Of a DNA stretch of 64,000 bases, positions 1 through 8,032 are shown one piece after another (the first letter of the stretch is position 1; each line of letters starts with the position of its first letter). Origin of the DNA: Chitinophaga sp. LS1 (GTDB lineage Bacteria; Bacteroidota; Bacteroidia; Chitinophagales; Chitinophagaceae); contig NZ_CP128362.1 in the NCBI RefSeq assembly GCF_034274695.1, forward strand, positions 3,598,501 to 3,662,500, given 5' to 3'. The position numbers were made by a program, and so were the translations under genes. The notes under the pieces were generated by a model that saw nothing but the letters and a program-made list of their open reading frames with translations, did not search any database and was not told where the DNA came from.

Positions 1-1
1 T

Positions 2-505
2 ATGCTGGTAACAGCACTGGCGGTATTTGTGGTGATTTACCTGTTGGTAGGTATGCCATTTGACCAGATCGCGTTCTTCCTCATCTTTATTGCACTCAAC
101 TTTGTAGGATTCCTGGTGGGCCGTTCTGCTCCTGCCCGTACATTGGTTATTTTCTCTCTGGTCAATATGTTCCTGCTGGCATCTGCCATCATTAACAAGG
201 GAGAGATTGCGATGTTCAGCATTGTAGGTATCGGTATCTTCAACTCCATCATGTTCTCCAATATTTACACACTGGCGATTGCCAAGCTGGGTACTTATAC
301 CAGTCAGGGTTCATCTCTGTTAGTGATGGCTATTCTGGGTGGTGCGATTATGCCTGTGATACAGGGTGCACTGGCAGATGCGATTGGGGTACAATATGCA
401 TTGGTAGTGCCGCTTGTTTGTTATGGAGTAGTGCTGAGTTTTGGTGTGTATTGTATGAAGCGGTTTAAGAATCTGGAAATGACATCAGTGAAGTCAGGAC
501 ACTAA
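2..505 (+). CDS. Sugar MFS transporter, FucP-like, C-terminal part (5' end outside window)
   Basis: This is the C-terminal half of a 12-helix major facilitator permease; the reading frame is open to the window edge, so the true start lies upstream. About five or six hydrophobic segments are visible. The stretch with GTYTSQGSSLL followed by GGAIMPVIQGALAD is typical of the FucP/GluP branch (fucose, glucose or galactose:H+ symporters) in Bacteroidota. It would act in the inner membrane; the substrate cannot be told from this half. The stop codon overlaps the 3' end of the convergent DUF1361 gene by 12 bp, and a hairpin terminator lies just downstream. The methionine at position 2 is probably internal. 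Confidence 0.85.
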   Translation: MLVTALAVFVVIYLLVGMPFDQIAFFLIFIALNFVGFLVGRSAPARTLVIFSLVNMFLLASAIINKGEIAMFSIVGIGIFNSIMFSNIYTLAIAKLGTYTSQGSSLLVMAILGGAIMPVIQGALADAIGVQYALVVPLVCYGVVLSFGVYCMKRFKNLEMTSVKSGH

Positions 506-1219
506 GGTAGACTGACTGCAGGATATAGATAAGCGTCCCTCGTTTTGAGGGGCGCTTTTTTTATGATGATGCAGTTGTTGCAAAGTGTAATAAATAATCC
601 CGAACATACCCCCAAAACCTATACTGAATGCCCATGCACCCATATGATCATATGGGTTGAACAAATGACCCGCTATGGTGAATAACAATGCTTCCGGATT
701 GGTCACAGCATCCCAGCTGTTGAACCGCAAAAACCTGCCAATATACACTCCATATCCACATAGAATGAAGCTCACAACCACGATCACTTTTACCCACAGC
801 CCTTTCACATGAAGAGACAAAAAATGTTCTACCTGCATTAGAGAAATGATTCCCAGCAACAAGCCGTTCCAGGCTGCTGAAGAGACGATGAGGAGATCGA
901 ACCACTGTGGAACAGGCGGTCTTTCCTGAAAGTGAAAGAGATCCGTGATCATGTACGGTGCATTGGGGAAAAATACCAGCCAGCAAGCCAGCACACCGAC
1001 AGTACGGAGATTGATACCGGACAATCTGGCCAATTTTCGACTGAATATCAGGGGTAATACACCCAAAAATGTGTTCCAGATATAGAATAAATAGAAATAT
1101 TCATGATAGCGGAGAACGCGTGCTACGAGGAGTGCCATCGTAAAAGCAATGGCAATACCCAGCATTTTTTCGAGTGGGGAGATTCTTTTTAACATAATGG
1201 TCAGGTTATTCATGCTCAA
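494..1219 (-). CDS. DUF1361 family membrane protein
   Basis: A 241-residue polytopic membrane protein with about six hydrophobic segments. The motifs FPNAPYMITDL and GRFLRFNSWD are the hallmarks of DUF1361, a family of unknown function. The start MSMNNL is followed by a short cytoplasmic stretch and the first helix. The last 22 codons run through the hairpin that terminates the convergent MFS gene and past that gene's stop codon, so the C-terminal tail after the final helix is partly hairpin-encoded and probably not conserved. No operon partner is visible: the aldo/keto reductase upstream on the same strand is 170 bp away. Role unknown. Confidence 0.8.
   Translation of the reverse strand: MSMNNLTIMLKRISPLEKMLGIAIAFTMALLVARVLRYHEYFYLFYIWNTFLGVLPLIFSRKLARLSGINLRTVGVLACWLVFFPNAPYMITDLFHFQERPPVPQWFDLLIVSSAAWNGLLLGIISLMQVEHFLSLHVKGLWVKVIVVVSFILCGYGVYIGRFLRFNSWDAVTNPEALLFTIAGHLFNPYDHMGAWAFSIGFGGMFGIIYYTLQQLHHHKKSAPQNEGRLSISCSQSTLVS
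531..561 (+). terminator. Rho-independent terminator of the MFS gene, inside the convergent ORF
   Basis: An 11-bp stem (531-541 with 547-557, one G-U pair) and a 5-nt loop are followed by a T run on the plus strand. The minus-strand side also carries A/T, so it may work both ways. It lies inside the 3' end of the DUF1361 reading frame. Confidence 0.8.
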
Positions 1220-1388
1220 TTTACTGTTTTTGGCTGCAGTGATAGTACATAGGCATAGCAGGGATGCGGGATGGGAGCGGATTCTTTGAAGGATAGGTAC
1301 ACTACCTGACCGGGTCGCTCTACCATAAGTTTAGTAAGGTGTTTGCTGGCATTCGTTGACCGCAGCCAACCTCCTAAGCAGGTAGCAA

Positions 1389-2336
1389 TTATTTACTGGC
1401 ATTATCCAGCAATCCCAGATCTTCCGCATCCAGCTGTAAAGCCGGTGCCGCCACCAGTGTTTCCAGCTGATGTTGGCTTGTAGCACTCACGATCGGAGCT
1501 GCAATGGTTGGTTGCGCCAGCAACCATGCCAGTGCAACAGTTGCAGGTTTAGAATTATGTTTAGCCGCTACTTTGTCCAGTGCATGTAATACCCCAATAC
1601 CTTTTGCATCCAGGTATTTCCTCACTCCTTCACCACGCACACTTTTCTTAAAATCGTCCTCAGAACGGTATTTACCTGTCAGGAAACCTGCTGCCAGTGA
1701 CCAGTAAGGCATTACACTCAAACCATACTGCTGTGCAATAGGTTGGTATTTTGTTTCAAAATTTGCACGCTCTACCAGGTTGTAATGTGGCTGTAAAGCC
1801 TGGTAACGGGGTAAACCCTTTTCTTCTGCCAGTTTCAGGGACGCTGTCAGGCGCTCCGGTGTCAGGTTGGAAGCCGCAATGTATTTTACTTTACCAGCTT
1901 TGATAATTTCATCGTAGGCAGACAATGTCTCTTCTAAAGGAGTCACATTATCATCAAAGTGTGTATAGTACAAATCAATATGATCTGTTTGTAAACGTTG
2001 CAATGACTCATCAACTGATTTCAGGATGTGTGCCCTGCTCACATCTTCTTTATGTTCTTTGTTCTGAGAACCTACTTTGGTAGCGATGACAACCTTATCG
2101 CGGTTGTTGCGCGCCTTCATCCATTTACCAATGATGGCTTCTGATTCACCACCTTTATTGCCTTCTACCCACCAGGAATAAGTATTCGCAGTATCAATGA
2201 AATTAAAGCCGGCATTGACAAAAGCATCTAATATTTCAAATGATTGTTTTTCGTCTAAAGTCCAGCCAAATACGTTACCACCAAAGTTGATTGGAGCTAT
2301 CTGTAAATCTGTTTTCCCAATAGTTATCTTTTTCAT
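1389..2336 (-). CDS. Aldo/keto reductase
   Basis: A 315-residue NADPH-dependent oxidoreductase of the aldo/keto reductase superfamily with a (beta/alpha)8 fold. The catalytic tetrad can be placed: Asp48 and Tyr53 in FIDTANTYS, a Lys in VIATKVGS near residue 86 and His in YYTHFDD near residue 125. The C-terminal cofactor loop is also recognisable. It resembles the YajO/Tas-like branch, but the substrate is not predictable. It is cytoplasmic, with no signal peptide. It is divergent from the ABC ATPase gene across about 100 bp, which must hold both promoters. Length is normal for the family. Confidence 0.9.
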   Translation of the reverse strand: MKKITIGKTDLQIAPINFGGNVFGWTLDEKQSFEILDAFVNAGFNFIDTANTYSWWVEGNKGGESEAIIGKWMKARNNRDKVVIATKVGSQNKEHKEDVSRAHILKSVDESLQRLQTDHIDLYYTHFDDNVTPLEETLSAYDEIIKAGKVKYIAASNLTPERLTASLKLAEEKGLPRYQALQPHYNLVERANFETKYQPIAQQYGLSVMPYWSLAAGFLTGKYRSEDDFKKSVRGEGVRKYLDAKGIGVLHALDKVAAKHNSKPATVALAWLLAQPTIAAPIVSATSQHQLETLVAAPALQLDAEDLGLLDNASK

Positions 2337-2435
2337 CTGTCATCAATTTGAGAGGATAAAAATACCCCTAATAGCGACCGCAGGGTTTGTAAAATGGGGG
2401 CAATTAATTGTATATTTCTTTTACTTTTGTTTATT

Positions 2436-3392
2436 ATGAGTTTTTTAACAGCAACAGGGATCCGTAAACAGGAGAATGGCGAATGGGTATTAAAGGGTAT
2501 TAATTTTTCGCAGGAGAAGCACCAGCAGATTGCTATTGTAGGGGCCTCCGGTTCCGGAAAAAGTACCTTACTGAAGATTGTAGCCGGATTGATGCAGACA
2601 GATGAAGGTGAAGTACGATTTGAAGGTACGCGGGTAAAAGGCCCACACGAAAGATTGCTTCCCGGCGAACCTGGTATTGCTTACCTGAGTCAGCATTATG
2701 AACTGAGATTGAACTACAGGGTAGAGCAGGTGCTGGAATATGCCAATAAGATGACGGATGACGAAGCAGACGAACTCTATAGCATATGCAGGATCAATCA
2801 CCTGATGAAGAGAAGAACCGATCAGCTCTCAGGTGGGGAAAAACAACGAGTGGCTATGGCCCGGTTGTTAATTGGTAATCCTACATTATTCCTGTTGGAT
2901 GAGCCTTTCTCCAACCTGGATTATTCACATAAAGAGATCCTGAAAACGGTGATCAGGGAAATCGGAGAAAAGCTGGACCTGACCTGTCTGCTTGTATCAC
3001 ATGATCCACAGGATACACTGTCATGGGCAGATGAAATACTGGTGGTGAAAGATGGTTTGATTGTGCAGAAAGGCACGCCGATTGATGTATACAATCATCC
3101 TGTGGATGAATATACGGCAGCGTTGTTTGGTCCTTATAATCTGGTTGATGCGAAGGTGTTGGAGCTGACAGGCGAAGAGCAAGCATTTATTCGCCCCGAG
3201 AATTTGCAGTTTGCATATAAATCCGGGATCAAAGGCATTGTAGAAGCAGTAGATTATATGGGGAGTGCGTATGAGGTGCGTGTAAAGGTTCCGGGAGGTT
3301 CCCTGTTGGTCAGAACACCTACTGATGTACTGACTAAAAAGGGGAGCACTGTATATCTCACTATTAAACCTGATAGTATATGGCGTCTTTAG
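2436..3392 (+). CDS. ABC transporter ATP-binding protein with C-terminal TOBE-like domain
   Basis: A 318-residue ABC ATPase of the PotA/FbpC/CysA type. Walker A is GASGSGKST at residues 36-44, the signature LSGGEKQ is followed by Walker B LFLLDEP, and the switch His lies in VSHD. The last 70 or so residues look like a TOBE substrate-sensing domain. I chose the ATG at 2436 rather than one 42 bp upstream because the upstream extension is a short hydrophobic run not expected in this family. No permease or binding protein is adjacent, so the partner is encoded elsewhere. The 3' end overlaps the methyltransferase by 13 bp, implying translational coupling. Confidence 0.85.
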   Translation: MSFLTATGIRKQENGEWVLKGINFSQEKHQQIAIVGASGSGKSTLLKIVAGLMQTDEGEVRFEGTRVKGPHERLLPGEPGIAYLSQHYELRLNYRVEQVLEYANKMTDDEADELYSICRINHLMKRRTDQLSGGEKQRVAMARLLIGNPTLFLLDEPFSNLDYSHKEILKTVIREIGEKLDLTCLLVSHDPQDTLSWADEILVVKDGLIVQKGTPIDVYNHPVDEYTAALFGPYNLVDAKVLELTGEEQAFIRPENLQFAYKSGIKGIVEAVDYMGSAYEVRVKVPGGSLLVRTPTDVLTKKGSTVYLTIKPDSIWRL

Positions 3393-4141
3393 ACAAGTTT
3401 AACTCCAAAGAAAGATTTTCTGACAGGGTAGACAACTACAAAAAATACCGTCCTACCTATCCGGATTCGTTACTTGATTTTTTGCAGGCAAAAGGTGGGC
3501 TTACCAGTGATGCAACAGTGGCAGATATTGGTTCCGGTACAGGTATTCTGACGGAATTATTATTAAAAAAAGGTTGGACGGTGTATGCGATAGAGCCGAA
3601 TGCAAAGATGCGTGAGGCGGCAGAAGCACAGTTGAATGACTATCCCAATTTTTCTTCTCTCACTGGTTCAGGGGAGGCGACTGGGTTACCAGATCAGTCA
3701 GTACAACTGATTACAGTGGCGCAGGCTTTTCACTGGATAGATCCTGTGTTGGCGCGGAAAGAGTTTGATCGTATCTTATTACCTGATGGGCATATAGCGT
3801 TGCTGTGGAATTTGCGTACGCTGGATTCTCCGTTTGACAAAGGGTATGAAGATATTAAGGCGAAGTATGGAACGGATTATCATGAGATCCGGAAGGCACA
3901 TGAGCCGGAGCTGACGGCGTTTTTTGCACCTGCCACGATGGATGTATACTACTTCAGGCATAGCCAGCAGCTGGACTTTGAGGGATTGAAAGGGCAGGTG
4001 TTAAGTTCTTCTTATATGCCGCAACCAGGGCAGAAAAATTATGAGGAGATGATGGAAGCGCTGACAGAGTTGTTTGAGGTGAATCAGCGGGATGGTGAAG
4101 TGACGATTACTTATGATACGAAGTTGTACATCAATAAATAG
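3380..4141 (+). CDS. Class I SAM-dependent methyltransferase
   Basis: A 253-residue protein of the Methyltransf_11 type. Motif I is VADIGSGTGILTELLL near residues 46-61, and the acidic residue of motif II lies in YAIEPN. The N-terminal FSDRVDNYKKYRPTYP is typical of a family often annotated as ubiquinone/menaquinone-like methyltransferases, although members act on various small molecules. The start codon lies inside the upstream ABC ATPase gene, so the two are co-transcribed. No gene in the neighbourhood suggests the substrate. It is cytoplasmic and of ordinary length. Confidence 0.85.
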   Translation: MASLDKFNSKERFSDRVDNYKKYRPTYPDSLLDFLQAKGGLTSDATVADIGSGTGILTELLLKKGWTVYAIEPNAKMREAAEAQLNDYPNFSSLTGSGEATGLPDQSVQLITVAQAFHWIDPVLARKEFDRILLPDGHIALLWNLRTLDSPFDKGYEDIKAKYGTDYHEIRKAHEPELTAFFAPATMDVYYFRHSQQLDFEGLKGQVLSSSYMPQPGQKNYEEMMEALTELFEVNQRDGEVTITYDTKLYINK

Positions 4142-4243
4142 CTGTACATCCGCAATAAAATATGCATAAATGGGGGAATTCACTAATTCTCAGAAAACAA
4201 TAGCGCCTGCCGCAGGAGAACCCGCAGCAGGCATTACATCTTT

Positions 4244-4376
4244 TTAACGCTCTTCTTTTAAAGACCACCCGGTCTTTAATCCAATTACAAAAATCACCAG
4301 CAGGAATTCACCCACTGCCAGCAATATATCGCCTGGTACTCTTAACCAGCGGAGTTTTGCGAAACCATGATCTCCT
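4244..4376 (-). pseudogene. Remnant of nitric oxide reductase large subunit (NorB/haem-copper oxidase), C-terminus only
   Basis: Reading the minus strand directly after the truncated haemoglobin gene gives about 45 codons ending in a TAA at 4244. They start with GIGDHGFAKLRWLRVPGD and continue as one hydrophobic helix, then LKTGWSLKEER. The W-x-R-x-PGD motif before a last transmembrane helix matches the end of NorB-type nitric oxide reductases. No start codon or the other eleven or more helices exist here, so this is a deletion remnant. Its position downstream of a truncated haemoglobin and an Rrf2 regulator fits a former NO-detoxification operon. Assigned from motif memory only; an unrelated membrane fragment remains possible. 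Confidence 0.6.
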
Positions 4377-4737
4377 ATGCCGGGCGGGTCACTACATGTT
4401 GCATGACGGCCGATATTTTTTGTGCCCTGTTTTTAGCTGCCTGTGCGGTTTCGCCGGCGAACAGTTCATCTATGGTTTGCTGAAAGATGGAGAGCCAGGT
4501 GTTGAAATGCACAGTGTCGATAGCCATTCCGCGGTGTACACTCATTGGATCGCCCTCGTACTTTCTGGTACAGAGGAGGAGTGTACTCCAGAAGTTACAT
4601 AGTTTCTGCAGGTGGGTATCCCAGTCTTTGATGCGGGCGTTGAAGATGGGACCTATGGTGTTGTCCTCTCTTACCCGGGCATAGAAGGTATGCACCATGA
4701 GTTGTATGTCTTCTTCAGTTGTAATATCGGTCAGCAT
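4375..4737 (-). CDS. Group III truncated haemoglobin
   Basis: A 120-residue cytoplasmic haem protein. By alignment from memory with Campylobacter Ctb, Tyr19 is B10, His42 (in WDTHLQKL) is E7 and His68 (in MSVHRG) is the proximal F8 ligand. The spacing and the FW pair at 49-50 fit group III. Such proteins are linked to NO or O2 chemistry and peroxide handling. It lies 41 bp downstream of the Rrf2 regulator on the same strand, and a 26-bp site shared with the Rrf2 promoter abuts its start codon. A nitric oxide reductase remnant follows directly. The C-terminal TRPA overlaps the remnant and may be a deletion-junction end. Confidence 0.88.
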   Translation of the reverse strand: MLTDITTEEDIQLMVHTFYARVREDNTIGPIFNARIKDWDTHLQKLCNFWSTLLLCTRKYEGDPMSVHRGMAIDTVHFNTWLSIFQQTIDELFAGETAQAAKNRAQKISAVMQHVVTRPA

Positions 4738-4763
4738 AATTTAATACCTTTTTGTCTTTTATT
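4738..4763 (-). promoter_or_regulatory. Candidate operator upstream of truncated haemoglobin
   Basis: On the minus strand this site begins AATAAAAGA and ends GTATTAAATT. It matches the site at 5233-5258 upstream of the Rrf2 gene at 22 of 26 positions, counted by eye. The flanking halves form a weak dyad. The two copies lie at different distances from their start codons (0 and 22 bp), which argues against a shared ribosome-binding leader. Likely bound by the Rrf2 protein; inference only. Confidence 0.45.
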
Positions 4764-4778
4764 AGTATAAAAAAAATG

Positions 4779-5210
4779 TCAGCGTTTCAGGAACCCAATG
4801 TCTTTAGTGAGTTTTTCGTGAAACTCGTCCAGTCTGGTGTTGTTCAAAATATTAGCCATATCTTCTCTGATTCTCTTGAACTCGTGGTGGATGGGACAGG
4901 GTTTGCTTTCTGAGCAATAATCCAGGCCGAGTCCGCAGCCGGAGAAGATCTTGTCGCCGTCAATGGCTTTGACGATGTTGGCGATAGAGCATTGGAGGGC
5001 TTTGTCATCCAGGTAAAAGCCGCCGGTGGGGCCTTTGAAGGAGAGGAGTAAGCCTTTCCTTGTAAGTTCCTGCAGGATTTTGGCGATGAAGTATTCAGGG
5101 GAGTCGATACCTGCAGCAATGTCCTTAACGCCGACTTTGACGTTATTTTTGGATTGCTGTGCAATATAGATCATTGCCCTGATGCCGTATTCGCAGGTTT
5201 TTGAGAACAT
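4779..5210 (-). CDS. Rrf2 family transcriptional regulator with three-cysteine cluster (NsrR/IscR-like)
   Basis: A 143-residue winged-helix regulator. The N-terminal MFSKTCEYGIRAMIYIA and the recognition region PEYFIAKILQEL are typical of Rrf2. Cys92, Cys99 and Cys105 (CGLGLDYC then KPC) match the Fe-S cluster ligands of NsrR and IscR, so NO, O2 or iron-sulfur status is the probable signal. The adjacent truncated haemoglobin and nitric oxide reductase remnant favour NO. The gene is first in its transcript. A MITE-like element lies 49 bp upstream, and a 26-bp dyad shared with the haemoglobin promoter lies between, suggesting autoregulation. Confidence 0.88.
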   Translation of the reverse strand: MFSKTCEYGIRAMIYIAQQSKNNVKVGVKDIAAGIDSPEYFIAKILQELTRKGLLLSFKGPTGGFYLDDKALQCSIANIVKAIDGDKIFSGCGLGLDYCSESKPCPIHHEFKRIREDMANILNNTRLDEFHEKLTKDIGFLKR

Positions 5211-5232
5211 ATGGCAAAGATAGGGTGGAATT

Positions 5233-5258
5233 AATAAAAGATAAAAAAGTATTTTATT
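5233..5258 (+). promoter_or_regulatory. Candidate Rrf2 operator upstream of the Rrf2 gene
   Basis: AATAAAA and TTTTATT form 7-bp inverted arms around a 12-bp A-rich spacer, 22 bp upstream of the Rrf2 start. It is the same motif as at 4738-4763. Its right end, TATTTTATT, is the sequence duplicated by insertion of the neighbouring MITE-like element. Confidence 0.45.
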
Positions 5259-5387
5259 GGTAGTGTGTCATTTTGAATTTAGTCAAGCCGGCCGCAGGCC
5301 CATTCCGAATCTTCCACGCAGTTGCCTACGACAACTGCGTGGAAGATTCGGGTGATTTTTTAAAGAAAATTGAAATTGATACACTAC
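5259..5387. mobile_element. MITE-like palindromic element with 9-bp target duplication
   Basis: A 129-bp non-coding element. Its ends are imperfect inverted repeats of about 20 bp, reading TAGTGTGTCATTTT on the left and, as reverse complement, TAGTGTATCAATTT on the right. In the centre is a perfect 20-bp inverted repeat with a 7-nt spacer (5305-5324 and 5332-5351). It is flanked by the direct repeat TATTTTATT at 5250-5258 and 5388-5396, the footprint expected of a 9-bp target-site duplication. No transposase is encoded, so it would need one acting in trans. The parent insertion sequence family cannot be named from this alone. Confidence 0.6.
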
Positions 5388-5516
5388 TATTTTATTAGAA
5401 GGGGGCTAAATTGGATGGATGGACAAATTGAGGGCAGACAATAACAATATAAAAGGGAGATTTTATTTTTGAAAGCGTATGCTGTATTTTTAAGTGTAGC
5501 ATTTACAACCAATTCC

Positions 5517-7799
5517 ATGTTATATCGACTTTTGTTATCCTGTTTATTGATTTTTTGTTTGAAAACGAATGCGCAGCTGGTATGGAATACCCAAAGCCGG
5601 CATGCAGGAGAATCTATGCCTTGTGGAGGTGGAGATATTGGGTTGAATGTGTGGGTAGAAAAGGGGGATCTCCTATTTTATTTATCGCGCAGCGGTACAT
5701 TTGATGAGAATAATGCAATGCTCAAGTTGGGGAGGGTAAGAGTACGCATAGAAGGCAGGCCATTTGACAAGGGGGATTTCAGGCAGGAGTTGCACTTGGA
5801 GGATGGGAGTGTGATTGTAAGTGGAGGTGGGGTACGCATAGTATTGTGGGTAGATGTATTTCATCCGGTTGTGCATGTGAGTATGGAAAGTAAAACAGCA
5901 GTGCGGATGAGTGCTGTTTATGAATCATGGAGATATGAGGATCATGTTATTACAGATGCGGTAGAGTGCAGGGCGAATTCATATAAAGAATTACAAGCTT
6001 TTCCGATTACGACTTATAAGGATACTGTTTCTTTTGTGGGAAATAGGGTACAGTTTTATCATCGCAACAGGGATGATAAGGAGGATATTTTTGATTATAC
6101 AGTGAGGATGGAAGGAATGTCTGCGGTGAAGGATCAGTTATATAATCCTATCCGGCATAATACTTTTGGAGGAATTATGCAGGGGAAAGGGATGATAGCA
6201 GGGGGAAATACGGATGGCCAGTATGCAGATACAAAATATCGTGGGTGGGAATTGAGAACATCTAAGCAGGTCAAGTCGCAGGAAATAACGATCGGACTGC
6301 ATGTAGCACAGACGAATACATCGAAGGATTGGGAAGAGGGGCTGTGGGCATTGATAAAGGAATCCAAACCTGTATCGAAATCTCTATCGAACCATGTATC
6401 GATAAAGATATCCATTGAGCCGTCTTTAGGGCGGAGACGCAGCATCAAATGGTGGAAACAATTCTGGAATCGTAGCTATATTCATATTGATAGTAAAGAT
6501 GCTGCTGTTCGTACAATAGACCGTAATTATGAATTATTCCGTTATCAGTTAGCCTGCAATGCATTTGGTGAATGGCCTACAAAATTCAACGGCGGGTTAT
6601 TCACATTTGATCCCTGTTATGTAGATAGCAGTAAACATTTTTCTCCTGACTTCAGGGCATGGGGTGGTGGTACTATGACCGCGCAAAATCAACGACTGGT
6701 TTATTTCCCCATGTTGAAAAACGGAGATGGAGAAATGTTAAAAGCACAATTTGATTTTTACATGCGCATGTTGCACAATGCATCTTTGCGTAGCAGGGTG
6801 TATTGGAACCATGTCGGGGCATGCTTTACAGAGCAGATAGAAAATTTTGGTCTGCCGAATGTAACGGAGTATCACCCGAAAAGACCGGCTGGTACTGACC
6901 CTGGTGTAGAATATAATAAGTGGTTGGAGTATGAATGGGAAACGGTGTTTGAGTTTTGTCTGATGATGCTGGATGAGCAGCGATATGATGGTGTGAACTT
7001 ACAAAAATACCTGCCGTTTATAGATAGTTGTTTGTCTTTTTATGATGCACATTATCACAAATTCGATGCACAGGGGCATTATATATTTTATCCTACTTCT
7101 GCTGCTGAGACGTATAAGCTAACTTATAATTCCACTACTGTGATAGCAGCGATGCAGACGATTTTACAAAGATTGATAGTGGTTGCACCTGATCCAAAAT
7201 GGGATACGATGTTAGCACATTTGCCACCCATTCCTTTTGGTGAATATGAAGGTCATACCACTATTTTGCCAGCAGAGAAATGGGAAAGAATTCAGAACAG
7301 GGAAACGCCACAACTTTATCCTGTATTTCCCTGGGGGATTTATGGCATTGGAAAACCAGGATTGGATACTGCTATTAATACTTATAAATACGATCCACAG
7401 GCAGTAGCGCAATGGGATTACGCAGGGTGGAAACAGTATTCCATCTTTGCTGCCAGATTGGGCATGACAGCAGATGCAGCGAAATTAAGTGTATTGAAAT
7501 TTAAAGATGGGCCACATCGTTTTCCTACATTCTGGGGCCCGGGTTTTGACTGGACACCGGATCATAATTGGGGAGGATCTGCCATGATAGGGGTGCAGGA
7601 AATGCTGCTACAAACGGATGACAGGAAGATTTATTTATTACCCGCATGGCCGGGAGAGTGGGATGTATCTTTCAAATTGCATGCGCCTTATCAAACGACT
7701 GTGGAGGCAGTGGTGAAAGGGGGGAAGGTCGTGTCATTGAAAGTAACCCCGAAGGAAAGGGAGAAAGATGTTATTTATCCAGGCAGGGGGTATGATTGA
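5517..7799 (+). CDS. Secreted DUF5703-like protein, probable glycoside hydrolase relative
   Basis: A protein of about 760 residues. I start at the ATG at 5517 because it opens a clear signal peptide (MLYRLLLSCLLIFCLKTNA); a TTG-initiated extension of 16 codons is possible but less convincing. The motifs MPCGGGDIGLNVWVEKGDL, YLSRSGTFDENN and LKLGRVRV match the start of DUF5703 proteins, which resemble GH95-type alpha/alpha-barrel glycosidases. The later part is rich in Trp and Tyr, as in six-hairpin glycosidases. No catalytic residues were assigned. The last 20 codons form the first of four tandem 66-bp repeats. It precedes the GH13 amylase, so polysaccharide work is plausible. Confidence 0.6.
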   Translation: MLYRLLLSCLLIFCLKTNAQLVWNTQSRHAGESMPCGGGDIGLNVWVEKGDLLFYLSRSGTFDENNAMLKLGRVRVRIEGRPFDKGDFRQELHLEDGSVIVSGGGVRIVLWVDVFHPVVHVSMESKTAVRMSAVYESWRYEDHVITDAVECRANSYKELQAFPITTYKDTVSFVGNRVQFYHRNRDDKEDIFDYTVRMEGMSAVKDQLYNPIRHNTFGGIMQGKGMIAGGNTDGQYADTKYRGWELRTSKQVKSQEITIGLHVAQTNTSKDWEEGLWALIKESKPVSKSLSNHVSIKISIEPSLGRRRSIKWWKQFWNRSYIHIDSKDAAVRTIDRNYELFRYQLACNAFGEWPTKFNGGLFTFDPCYVDSSKHFSPDFRAWGGGTMTAQNQRLVYFPMLKNGDGEMLKAQFDFYMRMLHNASLRSRVYWNHVGACFTEQIENFGLPNVTEYHPKRPAGTDPGVEYNKWLEYEWETVFEFCLMMLDEQRYDGVNLQKYLPFIDSCLSFYDAHYHKFDAQGHYIFYPTSAAETYKLTYNSTTVIAAMQTILQRLIVVAPDPKWDTMLAHLPPIPFGEYEGHTTILPAEKWERIQNRETPQLYPVFPWGIYGIGKPGLDTAINTYKYDPQAVAQWDYAGWKQYSIFAARLGMTADAAKLSVLKFKDGPHRFPTFWGPGFDWTPDHNWGGSAMIGVQEMLLQTDDRKIYLLPAWPGEWDVSFKLHAPYQTTVEAVVKGGKVVSLKVTPKEREKDVIYPGRGYD

Positions 7800-8002
7800 T
7801 CTGTGAAGGTAACTGCGGCGGCAAGGGAGAAGCATGTTGTTTACCCGGACAGGGGGTTGTGATTGATCTGTGAAAGTAACTCCGTTGGCAAGAGATAAAG
7901 ATGTTATTTACCCGGAATGGGGTGGTGATTGATCTCTGAGGGTGTTCCTGGCGATAAGGACCTGGTCTATCCAAACTGGGGTGGCATATGATTTGATTTA
8001 TA
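7738..8002 (+). repeat. Four degenerate tandem repeats of about 66 bp at the DUF5703 gene end
   Basis: Units begin at about 7738, 7804, 7871 and 7937. Each starts TGAA or TGAG plus a GTAA-like stretch, has a central GATGTTATTTA-like stretch, and ends near GATTGATCT. The first unit is the coding end of the DUF5703 gene including its stop; the later units lie downstream and still resemble the coding sequence. The fourth is the most diverged. The pattern fits serial duplication of the gene's 3' end followed by decay. Confidence 0.7.
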
Positions 8003-8032
8003 TTATTTATCCCCAAATGGATAGCAAAAGAT

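Noticed and set aside
648..986. Minus-strand 112-codon frame inside the DUF1361 gene
   Set aside because: Fully inside a better supported membrane protein in another frame; composition is not protein-like.
1220..1388. Gap between DUF1361 and aldo/keto reductase genes as a possible small gene or RNA
   Set aside because: No open frame with plausible start and no stable hairpin; probably only the DUF1361 promoter.
2408..2438. TAnnTTTG-like promoter element (2422-2429) before the ABC ATPase gene
   Set aside because: Matches the Bacteroidota -7 consensus, but no TTG-type -33 element lies at a suitable distance and it would give an almost leaderless mRNA; too weak to annotate.
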